Part shown: piece after piece, positions 38,385 to 50,100 of the stretch
Numbering within the stretch: the stretch's first letter is position 1
Layout: every line of letters starts with the position of its first letter
NCBI RefSeq assembly: GCF_002443255.2
Contig: NW_019211458.1
Location: forward strand, 39,441,897 to 39,505,896
From: Varroa destructor
Taxonomy: Eukaryota > Arthropoda > Arachnida > Mesostigmata > Varroidae
DNA length: 64,000 bases
Direction of reading: 5' to 3'
The notes under the pieces: generated by a model
The model's input: only the letters and a program-made list of their open reading frames with translations
Databases searched by the model: none
What the model was told of the DNA's origin: nothing
Translations under genes and position numbers: made by a program

Positions 38385-39905
38385 GAAGACGCAAATGCCA
38401 GCTCTAAGAAAGCTGTTGCACAAGCAATATTCGAGTTGAGTTCCCTTGAGCATTGCCTATTCAACTGAGTTGCGTTTTAGGGGGTGCTTGTTAGCTAGAT
38501 GAACGTACCAAAATACGATGCAGGCAACTGTTGAAGGCGTGGATTTCTGTGGATTTCCAAAACAAAGTACACAGCCTAGTTTTTGCTGAAACGGTGTAAG
38601 TCTACAATCAAAAGAAGATCATCAACTCTTCGGTGCCGTAGCAAACGACCCAATCTGAAATTTCCACTTTTATTCTATACAGTTCCATGACGTTCGTACT
38701 TTTGCTGCTATGAAATAAGCGTTGTCTTCTTCAGCCAACTACATGGCCCTGAGAAGCGACGAATCTACCGTGACCGCTAGCTTCATCGTCCTACCGCACG
38801 GAGTTGTCACAATAACAACAACAGCTATTTTCTCTAGCTGCAGAGACGAAAACGGTTAGGACCGTTAGCAGCAATCATAAAGAATGAATACTGAATAAAA
38901 AGCTGCTTATGTAGATAGACGAGCAACAGACCAGTCGACCTTATAGGGAACACAAACAGGATAATCCAAACAGCAGAACTGAGTCTCACCAAGAATAAAT
39001 AACCAGTTGCGTCTCGAACAACATGTCCGTCTGTCCCAATTTGTACCCAATGCGTTTCTGAGACGTTGCTATCCGGCATGCGATCGTGATGCTCGACGAG
39101 TGGAAGATTGACGCTCGTTAGTTATCGTCGGCCAAACAGCTGACGAAACGACGACTTGATCGTGATCACTATCGTTACAACGACTCCTGAGTGAACCTCA
39201 AGTCTCGCTTGAAGCCGCTGCAACTGTTACTACGGCCAGTGCGCTGTGCCGGACAGTGGCACAGACGACACCCAGGATAGAACAGAACGATACGACGCGG
39301 GGTAATTACGGCTGCTGGTAGCAGAAGCAGATTGGGGTACATGTGTCGGTGTTGCCGGTCTCGGAGTAGTTGCGTATTTATAGAAGAGCGCCCGTCCGCC
39401 GGCCAACCTCGACTGCCGGCCACAAAGCTGTACTGGCAACAGTAGCACGTTGCTTCTGCCTTTGTTGAAATTGACCTGCCAACCTACTTCCATTGACTAG
39501 GCTCGCCCGCTCGCTTTCTGGCTGCTTTTTGTCTCAGTTCTATCGAAGGGTGCTCTCGTAAAGTGATCTTTGCTCGACGGCCCTCACTTACGCTAATGGT
39601 GAAGCAGAACTAAACAGAAAGGTCGAGGGACTGATTAGCAGCACTCACGGACGACTACGCGACAGGAGTCGGCCGCTATATGCGTCGATTATAAGCAGGC
39701 GTTAGGATCACTGGCGCTGTAGCAGCCGTTGATGATGACGTTTGAACAATAGCGATGAACGCTTAAGGTTTAAAAAGGCAAAGAAAAAAGGCGGGAGCTG
39801 GTTGACGAAGGTCGTACGTCTGGGCCGTCAGCTGCGATCTCCTACTACAACTACTACTATTGCAACAGCAAAGACGACGACCATTGTGAACCTATCACGC
39901 GCGCG

Positions 39906-39928
39906 CACACACACACACACACGCACAC
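39906..39928. repeat. (CA)n microsatellite, slightly interrupted
   Basis: About ten CA units with one interruption (CG), preceded by a short CG run. Confidence 0.9.
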
Positions 39929-40730
39929 GACCATGCATTATACAAATAGTGAAGAGGGTGTCGCGACGTTGGGTCTAGTTGACAATGACGCCGACGGATG
40001 GCTGACTGAACTGTCAAGAGTGTCGTCCTTCTCAGAGAGGGTGAGAAGTAAGTGAAGTGGTAGCTAGTCTACTAGATGGGGTGTCCAAGAAGCCCATAGA
40101 GTCATTGAGTAGCAGTCGTATTAGTAGCATCAGTCGCAGGGGACAGCGCCAAGTGAGTGAGGCCTTTGCTAGGCTAGTGAGTGAGGAGCGTTACGAGGGG
40201 TGAGGGTTGACTCGATGTGGTCGCAGTCATCGTGTGGGCCTTTCTGCTGAGCGCTAGCGAGGGTTCGTGTACGATGTTCCCAAGCAGCCGTTAACCGCCC
40301 GCTCGACCGACCGGCCACCGAAGCGCCGAACTTTCAAACCTTTGAACTAGCAACGCGCCATATCTTAGCGTGTCTGCCAGGAGTTTGTTGTGTGAAGCGA
40401 GTTAGTCGCTAGGTCGCGTGCCGTTGGCTCTTGCGACTAAAAAGCGAGGAAGCTAGTCAACAAGCGGATAAGAATTCAACTTCGTCTGTCTGTGTCTGTA
40501 CTGTCATTTCGATTATTATTACTAGGACCCTACCACGGCATGATACTTCTACGATAGAGTGTTACTATTTCTAGCTCTTTGCCACGGCTGGCACCAGCTG
40601 TATTGATTGTAGGTTGTACTTCGACAGTGGTCCGCTAGGAGCACGCGCGTTTGCTGCTGGAACGCTGCCTATCCTGCTCTATTCCGTTGACGTTGTTCCG
40701 CTGCCCTCGCTCGTGGCGCCCTCCGTTTCC

Positions 40731-40775
40731 ATGGGAGATCCCTACGGATTGCAAGGATACACCATGGGCCGGTGA
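40731..40775 (+). other. short upstream reading frame or alternative start exon
   Basis: ATG to TGA encodes MGDPYGLQGYTMGR. The frame is also open upstream back to a TAG near 40572, about 53 further codons. The peptide looks like a genuine protein N-terminus. If the weak site CCG followed by GTGACC at 40772 is used as a donor, the exon would end in phase 2, as exons A and B do. Otherwise it is a 14-codon upstream ORF in a leader. GTGACC is a poor donor, so the uORF reading is safer. Confidence 0.25.
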
Positions 40776-43011
40776 CCGTAGAAGGCCATAGTAGGTTGGG
40801 TAGGGCGTGAGCTTCAGCGGTTCATCGTGTGGCTATTGCCACTGCTGCTAGTGCTAATCGTGGCCTTAGAGCCTTCAAACAGGACGACGGTGGCGGCGTC
40901 TAGGGACGCGAGCAGTCAGTGTCTGACAACAGCGAATGCAATCATTCGTATGATAAAGTTAGGCCGAGAAGACAGTTCTGCCCGCTGCTGTGCATGGGGC
41001 GAGTTTCTTCCGGCAGCGCCCAAAAGCGAAAAGTGTTGAATAGTTTGTGAAATTTCGTCGCATAGAGATTCTGCGCTGCCGCTCTCTGTGTGTATCGTTC
41101 CGGGAACAGCCTTTCGTAAAAGCTCGTGCGATTAAGTGACGCCGATATGCTAAAGAACGTCGTTCGTCTAGGTAACGTGTGCAGCTACAGCTGTCGCAAT
41201 GTCTGGAATAGCATGACTTCGTTGTGCCTATAAACGCTTCGTTGAATTTATCACCGACGAATTGACGCAACGGCAGCATCAACGACGAAGTCGAAGAACA
41301 GCAAAAACGATAACAGACATTATTCGATACAGGCGTGCTTGTATGCCTACCTGTGCCTCGTACATCACGCCACTACTGGGTAAGGTCCAAACGTGTTTAA
41401 CGTGCCGTTTACATCGACGCCGAAAGTACGACATTACGAAGTGGAGCCTACTTCTCGAAGGCGCTACCAGTTGATTCCGGCAGCAACGCAGCACTGCGCA
41501 TTAGAACTTTGCGCTACCAAGATAAAGGAAAGGTGAGTCTGAGGCTGGATCGGCTGTCGGCGGACAGCAGGTTGGTTAATCTTCCGCGCCACCGATGTCT
41601 GCCGACAACGATGCTGGTAAATACCCGACCGGCAAAGCTAAATTGCCCCCTGGCAAATGCTCCTCCAGCAACGCCCGGATAGCTGCCGGGATAACTGACG
41701 AGACAGAACACAGTGATAACAACTTGCGGCAACAAGACTAATGTATCAGGAACAGTACGAAGAGTCAGCTCATTAATAAGAATAGTCACGGTGGCAAAAA
41801 ACAACAGCAGCGACGACAGGCGCAACAGGAAGTACTATAGTGCGTGCAGCCGGCAGAACTAGCTGCGATAGGTCATCAGAGAATGCCTGTCTGTCGCCAT
41901 TTGTTCTTTCGTTTTCGCTTTGTTCTCGGGGATGAGTGGTCGTAACGGCACCGAAACATCATTGCAAACTTTTTCTTCATGTCTAAGTCTGCGATTAATT
42001 TGTTGTTGTACGCATAGAATCGTTCATCAGATAAGGCAAGCTAGAGCAATGGCAGCGACTTTTGCGACAGAGCTGATCATTCAATCACGAACCGGCCACC
42101 GAGCGGAGGTCCGGCGTGCAACGGAACTTACAGCATCGGCTACCATCGTAATGCCAAAGTGCCTGGAGTGACGGAAGCAGCAGAGGATTAGGAATTAGGC
42201 AGTTCTACTTGATCAGTCACCTGTATCTGTATGTTTCGTCTTCGATGACCTCCTTATATCGATGACACTAACACTTCGATTCTGGTCTCTGTGAGACTTC
42301 TAGCTGCCACCAGATCAATCAGTTGTCAGCTCAGTCACTTACCAACTTCTATGTCAAGTGCCCAGCACCGCTATTCGCTCGTCTATAGGGTATAGTCTTT
42401 GATTGGCACGATTTCTAACGGAGTGCGTGGACATCCGCTTACTGATCAACATCAGTTGTAGCTAGTATTAGAACTCGATAATCTTATCTGATATTAAATC
42501 TGGTTCTTTCGCAGATTCTCATTTTTCATTCTCGCACATGCTCGCAACGCCTCCGCATCCCTTAATCGGCTGTTTCAAACTAAGGTCAGCCAGCAGACCT
42601 CTTCTATCCTTCCGGCATATCAGTTGCTTCCTGGGCGGCGAGCTGCTCGGAACTCAACTAAGGAACAATGTCGCAAGAGCAGCTATACTCCGTCAGGCAA
42701 ACGCAGGACCACGTGCTCGTATCACGGCATCATAAATTGAATGGACGACAGGGAAATCGACGTTGTCACGTCTAGCCTTATTAGGTGCCAGCACCAAACT
42801 ATTTGCCTAGCATTTTGTTCAGTTTGGGTACAACTAATAGCAACAAGGCGTTCGAAGATTTACGTTACCAGATATCTCACTTCACATGTATCAGTTAAGG
42901 ATATGTACCAACGAATACTCTCCACTTGATCCCAAAGTTTTACAATAACGATTATAATAATAGCAGTAATAATGACACTCAAGTAATAATAACAGCATTG
43001 TCGTCGCCGAT
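40776..43011 (+). other. leader/promoter-like stretch
   Basis: A good donor (GGAAAG followed by GTGAGT at about 41533) could end a noncoding 5' exon. The frame at 40827-41039 reads like a signal anchor (WLLPLLLVLIVAL) but has no ATG. No gene could be supported. Confidence 0.3.
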
Positions 43012-43105
43012 ATGTATATACATATATAAATTTATACATATACATACATATATATATATATGTGTATATATACATATATATATATATATATCTATATATA
43101 TATAC

Positions 43106-43139
<34 letters not shown>

Positions 43140-43167
43140 GTATAAATATATATATATATATGTATAA
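43012..43167. repeat. compound (TA)n/(CATA)n repeat
   Basis: About 155 bases of TA dinucleotide interspersed with ACATA, TGTA and TAAA units. This is the largest simple repeat in the window, and it creates spurious IYIYIY frames on both strands. Confidence 0.95.
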
Positions 43168-45210
43168 ACAGATGAAGGAATACAGTCAAAGTGAAGGCCC
43201 ACTATTCAGGCGGCGACGACGCCGACAGGAACTCCGGCAAGGGAATAAATGTCAGCATTATTGCCACACACTATTATCACAAGCACGACAACTCGCAATA
43301 CAACGTATATACAGCCGGGTTAACGTGCCCTAGTAACAATCGAATGAATCGCTTATTCTCGCGTTTGATCGCATGAAAATACTAATCAAAACGCAGAAGG
43401 AAGAAGGCGACAGTGGAAATTGTCCCCATAGCGAAAGTGAGAGACATCCAAACGAGGTACACGACAAGCGAGTCCAGGACCAGAAGCACCATAGAGTTCA
43501 ATTTACAACAGATAAGGTTCAACCTGATGAAATACTACAATCGGCCACTACCTTTTCTATGGGTAGCTAACAAACTAACTAACTAACCGATGAGCAGGCC
43601 AATTGCCATAAACAGTAGTAGCAGCGGCAAATAACAGATAGAACAACAAAGGCAAAAATTACAAGCACAAAAATCGCCAGGCGATATCTTCTACCTACCG
43701 CGGTTACAGCAGGAACGAGGCTACCGCATCAGCCATACAACGCACGTTACTACAACACGGAAAAAGTACGACTCCTCACAACTTCCAGCTTCATCTTGCC
43801 TAATAAAACCTTCAGATCGTCCTCAGAACGGGCCAAAACGAGGCGCTGTTCTACGGAAGCACTACTACCTCTGGTCACGACTACATCAATGTCCTATTCC
43901 GATTGCAGATGCAACACAGTATAGGCAGATAGCTGCCATTAATAACAAGTGCTAACAGAAGCAATACCCACCACTAGAAATCAGCTAGAAAGAATTCAAC
44001 AGCCGGCATCGATTAATGATACGATAACTCACTAGACCATTGAACCACTCCAACTAATTTATTTCATACTTTATTGTAGTAGAAGCGTGCGAAATAAAGG
44101 CTCGTATTTTTTTTCGTATCATTTGCCGATAGCGGATGAAGACAAAGTAGGACGCATCCTTTTAGTTCGCCATCTTTATTCATCAACCTATTTAACTAAT
44201 CGGCCAAGCAATAACCAATCGAGCAACAGTCTGTGCCTCGAAAGCTGCTTATCTCCGACAACGAAAACAACAAGAGCCTTTGTTCAAAATAGGAAAAATA
44301 AAGTAACAAGGTAGAAATTTATCACCTCTACACCGAATCGCGTACGGCGTTAGTCAACAACTAGCGGACATTGACTGGCGTTACCTAAACGACAATCCAT
44401 CTATCGGCGGATATCGTAGCGCTGGTTCGGTCTGTTCAACGAGACGAATACGAAGAGAAGGCATAAACGCCGTGGCAAAAAAACATACATAGCAGAGAAA
44501 AAAGAGCAGACACACGACAGCCATCCGTCGAAATAGGCCCGCACCTTATGCGATATCCACCCCATTGGCAATAGCAGAAATAGCGGTAACTAGAGCAGTT
44601 TCGGCCTTAGTCGTTGCAACAGCCATCGACGAACAGCTATAAATTTCACTCTACAAGTTTCTACTTCCACAAGAATAATAATATACCGACCAAAATAATC
44701 ATACTTACCGTATTTAGTAAGTTATTCTGGAGCGTTATTTCGACCTTCTGTTCTTTGCAGTTCAATCTCTTAATACAGCACCCGTTCAAACCCGTCTCGT
44801 ACAACCTTGACCGCGATAACGACGAGCATAACTATCGAACGAATATGCTGAAGAAACCCGAAAAAAAAATCAAGCACTAAAAAACAACTAGGGCTAGTAA
44901 AAAATTACTCGTTCGACTGTTATTAGACTTCTAACTCTGTGACCAGAACTAGGTTTAATAAACTACTGACTACACACAACTTCAAAATAACTATCAATCA
45001 ACTACGTTACCAGAGAACGTAACGGAAGCCAGAGATGAAAAAGTCGCAATAAGTTAAAGATCTCGAACGCCTCGAACAAAAAAGGAGGAGAAACAATAAC
45101 CTTCAAGGAAAAAACATTTCGTAACATTACAATACTAACTACGTCGCCAGCTACTACGGCAACAACAACGACGGAGCAACGTACAATCGAACATTCGTAT
45201 TACCAAGCAA
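43168..45210 (+). other. A/C-rich stretch, probable transcribed leader
   Basis: The plus strand is markedly rich in A and C and poor in T-runs, like the sequence around exon A. A strong acceptor (TTCTGTTCTTTGCAG ending about 44760) is followed by an open frame (FNLLIQHPFKPVSYN...) of about 40 codons to a stop. It could be an untranslated exon edge. I cannot support a coding gene. Confidence 0.3.
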
Positions 45211-45294
45211 TAATATAAAAAAAATATATATATATTTGTATATATATATACATATATACATATATATACATATATAGAGAGAGACCGAGAGAGA
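45211..45294. repeat. compound (TA)n/(CATA)n and GA-rich repeat
   Basis: An A-rich lead is followed by TA/CATA units, then GAGAGAGACCGAGAGAGA. Confidence 0.9.
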
Positions 45295-47052
45295 TGCGTA
45301 TAAAGGAAAGAAGATAAGCGATTACGATGAGTATAAATAAAAAAGATCAGTTAATGGCATAAAGGTAAGCCACAGAATAGCTCAACTGCAACAGCGACCG
45401 TAGCTACGCGCAGACTGACAATGAAAAAATAACGTTACGGTACACGTCCCAGGTGCGCGAGCTAACAGCTAGTGCCCAGTCACAAAAGACAAGTCACATC
45501 ATACACAAAAAGCCAGCCAGATAGAAACCCTACGAAACCGCAATAGTTATGATCATCATCGTCATTATTATTACTAGCTGGATGATTTTCATCTCATTCG
45601 ATCCCGCGATTTTGGTCAAATTTAACCAATACTGTTCCTACATATTGCCATCAACGAGTCTGGATCGGTGAAGAGCGCACCTGATCCGCCGTACTGATAG
45701 CAAGCGAAGAAATTTATCGATCATCGATAATATTATTCCTATTATCGCGAAGGCATCATATTCGTTTACCGCCGCGAGTTCGACCGCCCAGAAGACTCGA
45801 AAGAAAATTAAGCCTAGTCAGACAGTCTGTTACTAGCCAGCCAAACAATCGATCCCGTCGATCGTGCATCTTTCGTAGGCTGATTACTTTCAGCGAACGG
45901 TTAGCCGGTGAATCAGTTGGGAACTATTCAACGTTGGAAATAACGAATTTGGATCAGTGTTTAACGTACAATTCATCTAATCTATGATAAGTTAGTACAA
46001 GGTACGCCGTATGACGTGAACAGGAGGCTTCTGAAATTCACCAATCGATACAAGTAGATGGGATGGATCCGAAGGATGATCGCCTTGGCAACCCCCCGCA
46101 GCCCTGACTTCTATCTTTTTTAATGACAACTACAACAGTACCTCTTCGCAATATCAACCTGACGCAATAAGAAGAACGAAGCAAATCATCGGTGTTGAGA
46201 GATCCACAGTGATTTTCAGTAGATGAGTCGAAATCTTAAATTTATATTATAATTAAATCATGTTTACCTTCGAGCACTCAACGGATTACAGTGACAAGTG
46301 TATGTGTTAATTAAGTGATTGATATACCACTATTATGAGCAGCATTCATATGACTGGACTGTGAGTTCTTCTTGTGCACGCCGACTAGTGAAAAGGACAA
46401 CTAATTCACTTCACACGAAAAATACGTCGATGAAAAAACCACCACGGAAAAGAGACGCTCGGGACCAATCCATAACGGTAGCAAAACCCAAGCAGAACCC
46501 CAGCCCAACGCGTACCAGAGCCCTACGAGTAAAAACAAACCTTAAAAAGAAGCTTTACGGTCAACTAGCGACAATACTGCTAAATAATTCATCATCCCAA
46601 CTACCTCAAAGATATCAGAGAAAGGATACTGCTAACTTTATCTTTAACCACTTCGTCGAGATTAACAACTCGGTCCGTCGTACTGTCTTTGAAACGCCAT
46701 TGGTCATTCAACGTACGATTGTCCAGGGAGGGGCTTGCAGCAACGAAAACAAGTGACAACAACAGTTAGGACAATATGTAAACCCAACAGCTGCGTGATT
46801 GCAGTCAAATTCAGGTTGAAAATAGTATTAAAGCACGAAGAAGTAAGGAAGGTTCAGAGTAGCACAATTGGCTATGACGACAAGCTACAACTACTGCAGA
46901 GCAACGCTGGGGGGAGCTGGGGTACGCAGCAAAGCTCCGTGAAAAGGATACGGGACGTAGAACACTCGCGAGATCTATAGAGTTATACATTTTGCTTAGT
47001 TGAAAATATAAAGAAAACAAGCTGAAACCAGCTTCAGACAGTAGAAGTCAAA
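45295..47052 (+). other. probable 5' untranslated leader of exon B
   Basis: The A/C-rich plus-strand sequence continues without interruption into exon B. Several upstream ATGs occur, the longest frame (46319-46756) being basic and starting from a non-ATG codon. The exon B frame is closed by TGA at 47023-47025. Upstream ATGs could dampen translation. The transcription start is not visible. Confidence 0.35.
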
Positions 47053-47186
47053 ATGACGAAAGCGGGTACCAGCAGTAGCAAATGGTTAGTGATCGCGCGG
47101 CAGATCCGCACGGGCGGGGGCTTGCTGCCCCAGCGCTACGAGCTCGTCTCGACCAACGCGAACAATCAACAGCCGAACAAATCCTG
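47053..47186 (+). CDS. short alternative first coding exon (exon B)
   Basis: The ATG at 47053 has a good context (AAA ATG A) and follows an in-frame TGA at 47023. It opens 44 codons plus two bases: MTKAGTSSSKWLVIARQIRT, then GGGLLPQRYELVSTN and an N/Q-rich end. The exon is GC-richer than its flanks and stops at CTG followed by a perfect GTAAGT donor. The phase (2) and the last three bases equal those of exon A at 4871. This is what alternative first exons of one gene joined to a shared downstream exon would show. The alternative is two unrelated genes that share a phase by chance (one in three, less given the identical donor). No family was recognised. Confidence 0.6.
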
Positions 47187-50100
47187 GTAAGTCCTGTGCT
47201 TGTCTGCGGGTGTTAGCCCCTGGGCAGCTTAGACCTTCGTCGCTTTAACGTTACTCCACATTAGATTACAAGCCAGCTCATGCCAGTACATCGGATGGTA
47301 GTAACTCCCTCTCAAGTAGGATCCTACCCACTTGTTCCTCACCCCCTCCCATTATCGGTGCTGGTGATGCTGCTTGTACCTATTTACATAGAATATGCAA
47401 TCGGAGAGCATCATGACAATGCGTAGGAAAATAATGTTAGGGAACCGGGCCAAACCGATCGAGCGGCGGGAAGCAGCGGCTCGTATGACTGACTTTATGC
47501 ATATATAATGTTGATTAAGTACGATTTTCGTTGTCATCGTTATTTTTGTCGTCGCAGTTAGAAGTACGATTATTTAGCTATGATAAGCGTGGAAACGCTT
47601 AGGCTCGTAACGTAGCAGGTTGGCTTACAGATAAGAAACGTCGGTCTGCAGCTAAAAAACAATTAAGCGACCTACCAGCTGGCGTCAGCCGTTCGTGGAG
47701 ACGTTTTTAGGCATGCAGCCAACGAAGTTCGGAGCAAAAAGTAACTAAAAGTGCGTTTGTTGGTATTTTTTTTTCCCCGATTCCTTTTCTCCTTTCTCTA
47801 CTACCTCGTCCTTTTCTTTTCTATTTGCTTTTATTCGTCGGTAGCAATGAATGACCTGGCAGTGTCCGTGAGCGGTGCTCCCGCTGGCTGCTAGCACTGG
47901 AAGTGTTGTTGGCACTACCAGGACTCAGATGATTGCGTAGGGTCGTAACTGGTAGAAGACGCAGGAGGTAGTGGGTTTCAACGAAGTCGAGACAGGAACC
48001 GGCGAGTGTGGAGCACAAGTGATAAAGAAAAGAGAGAACAGCCAAAGCAGATTAGATTGCGAACGACCGCAGTAAAACGTGCGAAACAGCATTACACCGC
48101 TAAAGATATATACGTATAATAAGAGAGAATCATACGTCGAACGCCGATCGGGGCGAACACTTTAGGAGCAAAGAAAGGAAGACGGAACATCGGGACTAGT
48201 TAGGTCTTTAAGCCAGCCTATATAAGGAAACTGGCTAATTAATTCTTACCCTTTGAATCAACCAATCCCCAGCAACGCAAAATGTTGGCCACCAGTTAAA
48301 CCTACTTTCTAGTTTTCATTGGAGCTCCCCCCCTGCTTATTGGGTGTATACTATGAACAGAGCGCAACACTGGGCCAGACACGCAAAAAGACGGAGGTGC
48401 GTGTTCCGCTCACACGCATATTAACGTGTATTGAATCGTATCATCGAAATGCGCAAGGTACTTCACCTTTCTTCTCACGTTAATTCTCGCCCTGGCCCGT
48501 TAGTATTGCTATGTCTTACCGTCGCCCACTACCACTGTTCTCACTACCACAGCCATTCTATCTTCCATTGTCGCTAATCTTCCCCCAACTGCAACAAGGA
48601 ATGTGACCCAGTTGTTCACTGCAAGTGTCATAACTATTGTCTTATGAGAACTTCCTCGGTCGTTTCCACATCGGCATCCCTACTTTTCGGCCGGTCGCAG
48701 CGTTCTCACGAATAGTAGGTCGCGTAGGCCTTTTTGCCTTGCTCCTTAACAGTGTCACTATCGCTGCTACAGCTGTTGGTGGACAACGAGGATGCTCGCA
48801 TGAATGCTGACGCCATTGTTGTAACAGCTTCTCGTCACCACAACGACACAGGATAGCATTACACAGAGCAGGCACACGTGGACGGCTATTGGATCTCTTG
48901 CCAGTAATATCGACACTCGAACATGCGGCATACGACGGCGATTTAGTAAAGTCAACCAGCAATACAGCGGCTAGCTGTTATGTGCGCGCCTCCGTCCAAC
49001 AACAAAGAACTGCCTCACGCGAATTAGCAGAAGCCTTTCCTTCGCCATTTGCTAATGTTCGCCAATTCCCAGCAACGTACCCACCCGTTCGGAGTCACTT
49101 TGTGTTAATTCGCTTAGGAAGGGAAGGGGACCGGTAGCGTAGCACCGTCTATATACTCTATACGAACAGTTTTTCTCCGTACGAGAAAGGCACTAGCGGC
49201 AACAGCAGCATTACGAGATAGGGCGGTATTGCCGCGTACCCAAAGGGTACTAAGGGTCCATAGGTCGCTTTATCGGTTGTTGTCCCTCCACCCTGTCCGC
49301 CATTGGGTTAGCCATCTTGTCTTCAGGCTGGGTAGTCGAAAACGCATCGTCTACTTAGACAGTTTCAGTGCTAGCAAGCAAAGTCTGTCCTTTTCGCTCT
49401 GGCATGACTTTATTTCATGAACTGGGGGAGAGAAATAATCTTTCTTACCGCGAACGCCAGCCGCTATGGCTGTTGCTGTGTTATCTGTCGGTACGTATCC
49501 ATCAGAGAAGCGAAGAAAGAAAAAGCTTATACGACCAAACTATGTATAACGCAAGTTGTATACACAGTAACCGTACTATTTTTCTTTGGTGAAATTGATA
49601 TCACAACAGTTACGCAACCGAAAAAGCGAGTCCTATATTATTGATGCGTTTAACGCACCTATCATATGAGATGTTGCAGCGTATGTGCAATAAAAGTCGG
49701 ACGGTACAGGTAGATAATGGAATTAACATATAGCCTGTCATCATACCGGCACAATGGTCATTCGCCCTTGTTTCAACTGACCCCCTTCGCCCCCCGTACA
49801 TGGCCTTCATACGTTGAGAATAGGCCGGATACGGTAAGGCGGCGCGGCAGAGGTAAGGCAGGGGTTTAGCTTTTAGTGCACCTATGTAGGTCTTATCATT
49901 CCCATTTTGAGCACCTGATAGCTACAAATGGCGCGACTGGCCTTCTACATATAGGGTCTAGTTCTCCCCTTCTGGCGGAACGGTATTTTGACAGTTTCGT
50001 GTTGCTTACGAGAGTGCTGCCTCTGCCAATACGATGACTACTAGTGCTACAAACAACAAAGGCGGCAAATAGAACATCCGACCATTTCGATTACTCATGT

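Larger units (their letters stand above)
35000..40730 (+). other. CpG-richer, promoter/leader-like region
   Basis: From about 35 kb the sequence is visibly richer in CG, CAG, CAA and ACA words than the introns on either side, for example at 37130-37560 and 39180-39500, and contains CA microsatellites. The open frames here mostly begin with GTG or TTG, not ATG, and have low-complexity translations, so I do not call them genes. This looks like promoter and 5' UTR territory for the downstream first exon B. Confidence 0.35.

Noticed and set aside
40827..41039. Signal-anchor-like frame (WLLPLLLVLIVAL)
   Set aside because: No ATG in the frame, and no acceptor that would join it to an upstream start.
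42860..43333. Long IYIYIY frames on both strands
   Set aside because: They are direct translations of the TA/CATA repeat.
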